From Planctomycetales bacterium (GTDB lineage: Bacteria; Planctomycetota; Planctomycetia; Pirellulales; Thermoguttaceae), in NCBI GenBank assembly GCA_007122045.1, contig SKJM01000302.1, positions 1-5,190 of the forward strand: DNA of 5,190 nt. The letters are read 5' to 3'. Shown one piece after another: positions 1 to 4,247 of this stretch. The position numbers were made by a program, and so were the translations under genes. Positions within the stretch are counted from its first letter, which is position 1, and the number at the start of each line of letters is the position of its first letter. Below the pieces are notes generated by a model. That model ran no database searches and was not told the DNA's origin. It worked only from the letters and a program-made list of their open reading frames with translations.

Positions 1-828
1 GGCACGGTCGACCTGAACATCTACGGCGCGGAGGACCTGACCACTCCGCACATGGACGGCATCGCGCGGCGCGGCGTCCGCTTCACCCAGTTCTATGCCG
101 CGGCGGCCGTGTGCTCGCCGTCGCGCGCCGGGCTGCTTACCGGGCGCTATCCGCAACGGGCCGGGGTGCCGGGCAACGTGTCGTCGATGGAGGGGCACGC
201 CGGGATGCCCACCGAGCAGGTGACCCTGGGCGATATGTTCCAGGCGGCCGGCTACGCCACCGCCCACGTGGGCAAGTGGCACCTCGGCTATACGCCGGAA
301 ACCATGCCCAACGCCCAGGGGTTCGACTTCTCGTTCGGCCACATGGGCGGCTGCATCGACAACTGGTCGCACTTCAGCTTTTTCGAAGGGGGCATTCGCG
401 TGCCGGCCATCATCGCCTGGCCCGGCACCCTGCCCGAGGGCGAGGTGCGCGACCAGGTTGCGCACGGCTGCGACTGGCTTCCCACGCTGGCCGAGCTGTG
501 CGGCGTGCCGCTGCTGGAGGACGACATCGACGGCGTGAGCCTGGTCGACGTGGTCCGCTCGGCCGAGGCGCCGTCGCCCCGGCGCGTGCTGCACTGGCAA
601 GCGGGGCGCGGGCTCGGCGCGTCGTGGGCGGTGCGCGACGGCCACTGGAAGCTGCTGGGCAACCCCCGCGACCCGAGCGAGAAGGCGCCGTTGACCGAAG
701 CCGACCGCCGGTTCCTGGTCAACCTGGCCGAGGACGCCACCGAGATGACCAACCTGGCCGGGAAGCACCCGGAGGTGGCCGAGCGGCTCGAAGGGCTGCA
801 TGCCGCGTGGCTGGAGAGCATCGATTAG
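1..828 (+). CDS. Sulfatase (type I, formylglycine-dependent), 5' end outside window, central catalytic segment apparently missing
   Basis: The frame is open from base 1, so the N-terminus lies outside the window; the ATG at 52 is internal. Counting codons from base 1, CSPSRAGLLTGR begins at codon 38. This is the C-x-P-S-R sulfatase signature, whose Cys is oxidised to formylglycine. GKWHLG at codons 91-96 carries the conserved active-site Lys and His. The C-terminal part is also typical: FEGGIRVP from codon 128, then DGHWKLL and the acidic DATEMTNLAG segment. The family hydrolyses sulfate esters, often of polysaccharides, usually outside the cytoplasm. The oddity is at codons 120-128: GCIDNWSHF, which normally precedes a long stretch, runs straight into SFFEGGIRVP. 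About 130 or more residues usually lie between, including the LPH-type His, the metal-binding Asp-Asn/His (DNG/DHG) and the Lys before FEGG. None is present. The product is probably inactive, or the gap is an assembly error. Family assignment is very secure; activity is doubtful. Confidence 0.93.
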   Translation, partial: GTVDLNIYGAEDLTTPHMDGIARRGVRFTQFYAAAAVCSPSRAGLLTGRYPQRAGVPGNVSSMEGHAGMPTEQVTLGDMFQAAGYATAHVGKWHLGYTPETMPNAQGFDFSFGHMGGCIDNWSHFSFFEGGIRVPAIIAWPGTLPEGEVRDQVAHGCDWLPTLAELCGVPLLEDDIDGVSLVDVVRSAEAPSPRRVLHWQAGRGLGASWAVRDGHWKLLGNPRDPSEKAPLTEADRRFLVNLAEDATEMTNLAGKHPEVAERLEGLHAAWLESID

Positions 829-1017
829 ATTCACGTTTTCACTGGTCGGCCGCCGAGGACGACGAACCGCAGCAGGACGCCACCGCCGAGGCCGGGCCGA
901 TTCCCGGGGCGTGAGATGACCTGAGCCGTTGCGGGGCGTTCAGCGACCGCGGCGAGTTCCTCGAGGTGCCCGCGTTCGACAGGGGGCCGCTACTCGGCCA
1001 ATTCGGCAAAATCGCAC

Positions 1018-1046
1018 TAATCCGAACCACCCCTATAAACCGAATC
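1018..1046 (+). promoter_or_regulatory. Candidate promoter/operator with an 11-base direct repeat
   Basis: TAATCCGAACC (1018-1028) and TAAACCGAATC (1036-1046) match at 9 of 11 positions and lie 18 bases apart, nearly two helical turns, so a protein could bind both from one face. TATAAA at 1034-1039 overlaps the second copy and could serve as a -10 element for the gene starting at 1116, but no good TTGACA-like -35 lies at the right distance. This is inference from pattern and position only. Confidence 0.25.
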
Positions 1047-1102
1047 TCCTGGTAGGCATTGAGCAGCGGCTGCACGACCGATCGCGGCCGGAGTCTACCA
1101 AT

Positions 1103-1110
1103 AAGGGGGG
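1103..1110 (+). promoter_or_regulatory. Ribosome binding site of the secreted-protein gene
   Basis: AAGGGGGG ends 5 bases before the ATG at 1116. It favours this start over the in-frame ATGs at 1059 and 1125, which lack comparably placed purine-rich sequences, and it leaves a clean signal peptide at the N-terminus. Confidence 0.6.
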
Positions 1111-1115
1111 TATCG

Positions 1116-1523
1116 ATGAAGAGAATGATCGTGTGTGCGTGCCTGGCATCCGCTCTTGCGGGGGGAATGGCCCAGGCCGCGCGGCCGGAGACGCCCGACG
1201 TGGCCCGAGCGAGCAGGTCGGAAACGCGGATTGCCGTGGGCGAACTGCAGCCCACGCCGGAAATGTGGTTCTACGAGCAGTATCAGCAGCAGTACGACGA
1301 TCCGGCCGTCGCGGTGCGCCGGAAGGCCGAGCTGCGCGCGGCCCAGCGCCGAAGCCGCTTGGCGGCGATGCGCTGGTTCGGGTTGTCCAACAGCCGGCCG
1401 CAGGTGTCCAGCGATCCGTTCCATGGCGACTATTCGCCGCGGTGGACCTCGAACCACGGGCACTATCCGCTCCGCTGGGTCGGGCGCGGCCCGTCGGTCG
1501 TGATCATCCAGGCCGGCGATTAG
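1116..1523 (+). CDS. Small secreted protein of unknown function (planctomycete-type)
   Basis: The product has 135 residues. Residues 1-21 form a classical Sec signal peptide: MKR start, a hydrophobic core, and an A-Q-A cleavage motif at 19-21. There is no lipobox, so it is probably released or periplasmic. The mature part has an acidic, Gln/Tyr-rich stretch (WFYEQYQQQYDDP, 51-63), then a basic, probably helical segment at 66-86 rich in Arg and Ala, the motif WFGLSNSRP at 87-95, and a Tyr/Trp/Pro-rich tail with DYSPRWTSN at 105-113. I know no function or named domain. From memory, similar short proteins with a YEQ...DDP...AAQR...SNSRP...YSP pattern recur in Pirellula-like planctomycetes, which would make this a conserved lineage-specific family; that needs a database search. 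It has its own ribosome binding site and is followed tail to tail by trmB, with overlapping stop codons. Confidence 0.8.
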   Translation: MKRMIVCACLASALAGGMAQAARPETPDVARASRSETRIAVGELQPTPEMWFYEQYQQQYDDPAVAVRRKAELRAAQRRSRLAAMRWFGLSNSRPQVSSDPFHGDYSPRWTSNHGHYPLRWVGRGPSVVIIQAGD

Positions 1524-2203
1524 CCTCGTCGCTCGGGCGCGGGGGTGCGTCCCACCGCGGCTAACGTCTTCCGGAACGCACCACGGAAGACCTCGCCGCG
1601 GTGCCGGCGCACGCGCCGTTCGAAGTGGGTGCGGTAGTCCATGTCGTGTTCGGCGGGGGTTTCTTCGACGGGAAGGGGCCCGTCGAGCCGGCCGCACGCC
1701 GCGAGGATTTCCAGCGAGTCGGCAAAGTATTCGGCCACGTCGGTCCAGAAGTGGAGGACGCCGCCGGGTTCGAGGACGCGCGCCACGTCGCGCGCGAACG
1801 ACGGCCGCATCAGCCGGCGCTTCCGGTGCCGCTTCTTCCACCAGGGATCGGGAAAGTAGACGTGCACGGCGGCGAGGGATTCGTCGGGCAGCCAGTCGGC
1901 GAACAATCGCAGTGCGTCGCCGGCGACGACCTTGGCATTGGTCAGGCCGCGCTTGGCGAGTCCGGCGGCGGTGAATTGGGCATACTTGTGCCCCACTTCG
2001 ACGCCCAGGAAGCACCGGTCGGGGTGGGCGGCGGCCGCGGTCCGCAGGAACAGTCCCTTGCCCGAGCCCACCTCGACCTCCAGCGGCGCGTCGCGGCCGA
2101 ACAGCGACGGGGCGGTTGCCGGCCGCGGCACCTGCTCGAGTTCGAGCAGCCAGTCGGCCAGCTCGAGGTTTGGGTCGATAGGGCGGAGTGCGCGCCGGCC
2201 CAT
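1520..2203 (-). CDS. trmB: tRNA (guanine-N7-)-methyltransferase TrmB
   Basis: The product has 227 residues, normal for the family. TrmB transfers a methyl group from S-adenosylmethionine to N7 of guanine, typically G46 in the variable loop of tRNA, in the cytoplasm. The Rossmann SAM-binding motif is EVEVGSGKG at 42-50, followed by an acidic strand end at 69 (GVEVGHKY). The family hallmark VYFPDPWWKKRHRKRR occupies 115-130 and FWTDVAEY lies at 152-159; the Asp residues of these two motifs are catalytic or tRNA-binding in characterised enzymes. THFERR near residue 192 matches the conserved T-x-F-E-x-R motif. The ATG at 2203 lies 9 bases after the rhomboid stop, and the G-run GGGGG between them can act as ribosome binding site, so translation is probably coupled. 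It is the last gene of the - strand unit. Its TAA stop (1520-1522) overlaps the stop of the convergent secreted-protein gene. Nothing essential is missing. Confidence 0.96.
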   Translation of the reverse strand: MGRRALRPIDPNLELADWLLELEQVPRPATAPSLFGRDAPLEVEVGSGKGLFLRTAAAAHPDRCFLGVEVGHKYAQFTAAGLAKRGLTNAKVVAGDALRLFADWLPDESLAAVHVYFPDPWWKKRHRKRRLMRPSFARDVARVLEPGGVLHFWTDVAEYFADSLEILAACGRLDGPLPVEETPAEHDMDYRTHFERRVRRHRGEVFRGAFRKTLAAVGRTPAPERRG

Positions 2204-2212
2204 GAGAACCCC

Positions 2213-3025
2213 CTACTCCCGGGTGTCGTCCCAGGTGCCCTCGCGGGTCGGCTCGCGGCGGGGAGGCTTCGCATTTCCGACCAGGGCGCCGAACAGGGGC
2301 ATCAGGACGAGTCCGGCCACGAACCCACCTATGTGGGCCCACCAGGCCACACCCTGCGGGTCGCCCGCCTGCAGGGCCTGGTGCCCGGCGAGAACCTGGC
2401 CCAGGAACCATACGCCCAGCACCACCACCGCCGGCACCTGGACCACCGTGATGAAGATGAACAGGAACACGAGGGTGTGGATGCGGGCCCAGGGCCACGT
2501 GATGAAATACGCGCCCAGGACGGCGGCCACGGCGCCGCTGGCCCCGATGACCGGAACCGTGGCGCCGGGGTTGGTCAGCCAGTGGCAGCCGGTGGCCAGG
2601 AGCCCCCCGCCCAGGTACAGCACGATGAACAACGACGGCCCCAAACGGTCCTCCACGTTGTTGCCGAACAACCAGAGGAACCACATATTGCCCAGCAAGT
2701 GCCACAATCCCGCGTGCAGAAACATCGACGTGACCAGCGAAAGGAGGATCGCGCCCCGGTTGGGGGGCAACTCGACGTGCCTGGCCGGAACGACGCGCCC
2801 GAAACGGTCTTCCATTCTCGGCGTGAACGGGACGGTGATCGGCTCCGGTTCGGCAAGCTGGCGGACGCGGGCGGGGATGAATCCGCGAGTGACGTTGAGC
2901 TGGCGGCGCTGGATCGGGCTGAGCTGGAGCGACCAGAGAAAGACCAGCGCGTTCAGTCCGATGATGCCGAAGGTCAGGACGGGCGTGCGCCGGGTGGGAT
3001 TGCCGTCATGGAGCGGGAAGAACAT
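2213..3025 (-). CDS. Rhomboid family intramembrane serine protease
   Basis: The product has 270 residues. Rhomboids cleave peptide bonds of transmembrane proteins within the membrane using a Ser-His dyad. Here the Ser is S163 in GASG (161-164) and the His is H231 in AHIGGF. The oxyanion-type motif is HAGLWHLLGN at 104-113, with H109 and N113 in the GlpG-like H-x3-N arrangement. Six hydrophobic segments fit the core fold: about 15-34, 91-103, 106-121, 131-150, 158-177 with the Ser, and 183-215; a last one carries the His at 226-248. Residues 40-88 form a polar, Pro/Arg-rich insertion between the first membrane segment and the catalytic core. The C-terminal tail (252-270) is short and charged. 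The ATG lies 9 bases after the stop of the FabZ-like gene with no clear Shine-Dalgarno sequence, suggesting coupling to the upstream gene. The substrate cannot be inferred. The dyad is intact, so it should be active. Confidence 0.95.
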   Translation of the reverse strand: MFFPLHDGNPTRRTPVLTFGIIGLNALVFLWSLQLSPIQRRQLNVTRGFIPARVRQLAEPEPITVPFTPRMEDRFGRVVPARHVELPPNRGAILLSLVTSMFLHAGLWHLLGNMWFLWLFGNNVEDRLGPSLFIVLYLGGGLLATGCHWLTNPGATVPVIGASGAVAAVLGAYFITWPWARIHTLVFLFIFITVVQVPAVVVLGVWFLGQVLAGHQALQAGDPQGVAWWAHIGGFVAGLVLMPLFGALVGNAKPPRREPTREGTWDDTRE

Positions 3026-3034
3026 GGCGTGGTA

Positions 3035-3541
3035 TTACGCACTATCGGCCGTGAGCAGGTCGACGGGCAGGCTCATTCCCTTGACGATGCCTTCACAGAC
3101 CAGGTTGCGGCCGACGAAGCACTGGAACTCGGAGGTCATGATCTGCCGGCGGTGCTTCAGCAGCTTCGCGACGACGACAAACCGGTCGCCCGGCCGGACC
3201 ACCCCCCGGAAACGCACGTCCTCGAGCCCGGCAAATCCGACCATGCCCTCGAGCAAATCGTACTTCTTGCAGTAGTACCCGGCCACCTGGGCAGCGGCCT
3301 CGCACATGATCACGCCGGGCATCAGGGGCATTCCGGGCATGTGGCCCCGGGCCCAGAACTCATCCGGACCCAGGTCCTTGTATCCGACCACCACGTGCCG
3401 CTTGGCGTCTTCGTGACAGATGGCCGTAAGCTGCTCCATTTCGAAGCGTTGCGGGTTGTAGCGGCGAATCTCGTCAATATCTGCGACGACCCGGTCGAGG
3501 TCGTAATCGGCGAAGTCGAGGATTAGCGGTTTCTTGGCCAC
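3035..3541 (-). CDS. FabZ-like hotdog-fold 3-hydroxyacyl-ACP dehydratase
   Basis: The product has 168 residues against about 140-155 for typical FabZ. FabZ removes water from 3-hydroxyacyl-ACP in the fatty acid elongation cycle, in the cytoplasm. The catalytic region GHMPGMPLMPGVIMCEAAAQ (66-85) corresponds to the FabZ motif HFPGxPxMPG...EAxAQ; the catalytic His is H67 and the Glu is E81. The following FAGLEDVRFRGVVRPGD (103-119) matches the FabZ strand FxGIDxxRFRxPVxPGD. The N-terminus differs: residues 26-39 (RRYNPQRFEMEQLT) stand where FabZ has LPHRYPFLLVDR, and about 20 extra residues precede it. So it could be a lineage-specific dehydratase or a hydroxyacyl-ACP-binding relative with another substrate; I therefore give no gene symbol. 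The start codon is GTG (3539-3541), chosen because TAAGGAG stands 6 bases upstream. It is followed after 9 bases by the rhomboid gene. Confidence 0.88.
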   Translation of the reverse strand: MAKKPLILDFADYDLDRVVADIDEIRRYNPQRFEMEQLTAICHEDAKRHVVVGYKDLGPDEFWARGHMPGMPLMPGVIMCEAAAQVAGYYCKKYDLLEGMVGFAGLEDVRFRGVVRPGDRFVVVAKLLKHRRQIMTSEFQCFVGRNLVCEGIVKGMSLPVDLLTADSA

Positions 3542-3542
3542 G

Positions 3543-3565
3543 CCCGACTCCTTATCGGGTTAAGG
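3543..3565 (-). promoter_or_regulatory. Shine-Dalgarno region of the FabZ-like gene within two alternative short hairpins
   Basis: On the - strand the Shine-Dalgarno TAAGGAG (3554 to 3548) lies 6 bases before the GTG start. It is the loop of a perfect 5-bp inverted repeat, CCCGA (3559-3555) with TCGGG (3547-3543). TAAGG of the same element can instead pair with CCTTA (3565-3561). The two pairings share bases and exclude each other: one exposes the Shine-Dalgarno in a loop, the other buries it. The stems are short, so a regulatory role is speculative; the ribosome binding site itself is clear. Confidence 0.45.
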
Positions 3566-3589
3566 GTGCCTGAGTCATCCGCCCCGGCC

Positions 3590-3613
3590 CGGCAGGCGCG
3601 AACCGCCCTGCCG
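3590..3613 (-). terminator. Hairpin between the bL37-like and FabZ-like genes (possible weak terminator or processing site)
   Basis: CGGCAGG and CCTGCCG form a perfect 7-bp stem around 10 bases; inside it GCG can pair with CGC around GTT if one G bulges. No T-run follows on the - strand, so it is not a standard intrinsic terminator. It could attenuate read-through or protect the 3' end of the short upstream transcript. Confidence 0.3.
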
Positions 3614-3654
3614 AAGACCGAGGCACGAAGTAGTATCCGGGACCGCGGTCGCGC

Positions 3655-3753
3655 TTACGTGCGCACGGCGTGCCGTTTGCGCTTGCGAGCCTGGCTGTTG
3701 GCCGGACGTTTCCCGTGATTGGCTTTCTTGATCTTGTGCTGTGGTTTCGCCAT
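3655..3753 (-). CDS. Small basic protein resembling ribosomal protein bL37
   Basis: ATG at 3753-3751 opens a 32-codon frame ending in TAA (3657-3655). About half of the residues are Lys, Arg or His. It starts MAKPQHKIKK and continues ANHGKRPANS at 11-20, then a Lys/Arg-rich tail ending in RHAVRT. As I remember it, the mycobacterial large-subunit protein bL37 (about 24 residues) starts MAK, is Lys/Arg-rich and ends in KANHGKRPN. The shared (K)ANHGKRP core, the same start and the tiny size support a bL37-type ribosomal protein binding 23S rRNA. The longer basic C-terminus would be a lineage difference. No strong Shine-Dalgarno is visible; GGA lies 3 bases before the ATG. It precedes the FabZ-like gene by 113 bases on the same strand. 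The alternative is an unrelated short basic peptide, but the ordered motif in a clean frame makes that less likely. Confidence 0.68.
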   Translation of the reverse strand: MAKPQHKIKKANHGKRPANSQARKRKRHAVRT

Positions 3754-3871
3754 GGTTCCGTGCGGACCGGCTGTTCGCCGTCCTCAAAGGTTTGTTGCCG
3801 GCGTCATGGGGACGGGGGCCTTTCACTCGAGGCACCCCTCCATCGGGCCAGGGCCATCCAGCCCAAGCTCT

Positions 3872-3890
3872 AGCCCCGGTAACACCGGCT
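3872..3890 (-). promoter_or_regulatory. Leader hairpin upstream of the bL37-like gene
   Basis: In the - strand RNA, AGCCGGU (3890-3884) pairs with ACCGGGGCU (3880-3872) around a GUU loop: 5 continuous pairs, a 2-base bulge (GG), then two more pairs. It sits about 120 bases ahead of the start codon, just behind the possible promoter. Ribosomal-protein leaders often carry such structures, but I recognise no known motif here. Confidence 0.25.
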
Positions 3891-3900
3891 GAAAACCCAT

Positions 3901-3929
3901 AGTGTAGCAGGCCCGGCGCCGGTGGGGAA
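3901..3929 (-). promoter_or_regulatory. Weak candidate promoter for the bL37-like gene
   Basis: TACACT (3906-3901 on the - strand) matches the -10 consensus TATAAT at 4 of 6 positions, and TTCCCC (3929-3924) stands exactly 17 bases upstream but matches TTGACA at only 3 of 6. The location, in the gap ahead of the - strand gene cluster and behind the Rpn-type gene, is right for a promoter. The assignment is weak. Confidence 0.2.
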
Positions 3930-3939
3930 GGGGTTGAGC

Positions 3940-3971
3940 GCCGGGTGCCGGGTGCCGGGTGCCGGGTGCCG
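3940..3971. repeat. Heptanucleotide tandem repeat (GCCGGGT), 4.6 copies
   Basis: Four perfect copies of GCCGGGT (3940-3946, 3947-3953, 3954-3960, 3961-3967) are followed by a partial GCCG (3968-3971). A 7-base period does not keep a reading frame, and the site lies between genes, so it is a non-coding short tandem repeat, not a protein repeat. Such repeats are prone to copy-number change by slippage. Confidence 0.9.
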
Positions 3972-4107
3972 AAGTCCATTTCGGCAATGGGAGGCCCGTG
4001 GCGAGGATGGGTGAGACCGAAATCGAAGCGTGGCGACGGAAACTGGGCGATCCGCCCCTGAAAGCCGTGGAAACCGAAGCCGCGGAGGATTGCCGCGCGG
4101 ATCGTCC

Positions 4108-4121
4108 ATTCCGTGCGGAAT
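4108..4121. repeat. 14-base imperfect palindrome
   Basis: ATTCCG and CGGAAT flank TG: a near-perfect dyad of the kind bound by dimeric repressors. It is in non-coding DNA about 130 bases downstream of the Rpn-type gene. No adjacent regulator gene is present, and the match could be chance. Confidence 0.25.
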
Positions 4122-4209
4122 AACCGTTCCCGCATGGACTATCGCTCCTATCGGCAGGCCGGACGCCGCCGAAATTGACAAGAGGTGAAACGGGCCCGGG
4201 AGCGCGGGG

Positions 4210-4226
4210 GGCCGCGCGAAGCGGCC
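4210..4226 (-). terminator. GC-rich hairpin downstream of the Rpn-type gene (possible terminator)
   Basis: GGCCGC (4210-4215) and GCGGCC (4221-4226) form a perfect 6-bp stem with a 5-base loop, starting 21 bases beyond the TGA of the gene. There is no T-run, so termination would need another factor. The position is right, the form is not typical. Confidence 0.35.
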
Positions 4227-4247
4227 GGGGAGCCACGCGGCGCGGGG

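Larger units (their letters stand above)
829..1115. other. Intergenic region, coding-like left half, AT-richer right half
   Basis: This stretch separates the sulfatase stop from the secreted-protein gene. Up to about 1000 it is GC-rich and keeps a coding-like third-position bias in two frames: one runs past the sulfatase stop to a TGA at 912-914 (it would read SAAEDDEPQQDATAEAGP), another is open from 915 to a TAG near 1052. Neither has a plausible start with ribosome binding site, so I do not call genes; they may be remnants. From about 1001 to 1050 the composition becomes AT-richer, as expected for a promoter. No convincing hairpin plus T-run terminator follows the sulfatase. Confidence 0.5.
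3754..4247. other. Long non-coding region upstream of the bL37-like gene
   Basis: No convincing protein gene lies here. Long open frames on the - strand read the heptamer repeat as Pro/Gly/Thr/Arg/His repeats and look like artefacts. The region holds, from right to left, a GC hairpin behind the Rpn-type gene, a 14-base inverted repeat at 4108-4121, an inverted repeat CCATT-TCGGC-AATGG at 3976-3990, the heptamer tandem repeat, a perfect palindrome CCGGCGCCGG at 3913-3922, a possible -10 element at 3906-3901, and a leader hairpin at 3872-3890. If transcription starts near 3894, the bL37-like gene would have an untranslated leader of roughly 140 bases. Confidence 0.5.

Noticed and set aside
1601..3526. 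641-codon + strand open frame opposite trmB, rhomboid and FabZ-like genes
   Set aside because: It is an antisense shadow caused by the high third-position GC of three well-recognised - strand genes.
3641..3650. Perfect palindrome GACCGCGGTC just past the bL37-like stop
   Set aside because: It has no loop and is only 10 bases in GC-rich DNA; it is too short to call a terminator or operator.
3940..3971. CRISPR array
   Set aside because: The units are 7 bases long with no spacers and no cas genes nearby; it is a simple tandem repeat.
4007..4123. 38-codon + strand frame starting MGETEIEAWRRKLGD
   Set aside because: It reads like protein and has GGGAGG 12 bases upstream, but spacing is poor, its third-position G/C share is clearly lower than in the real genes here, and I recognise no homologue.
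3575..4135. 186-codon - strand open frame over the heptamer repeat
   Set aside because: Its composition is driven by the GCCGGGT repeat and GC-rich DNA. It overlaps the bL37-like gene in another frame and shows no domain.
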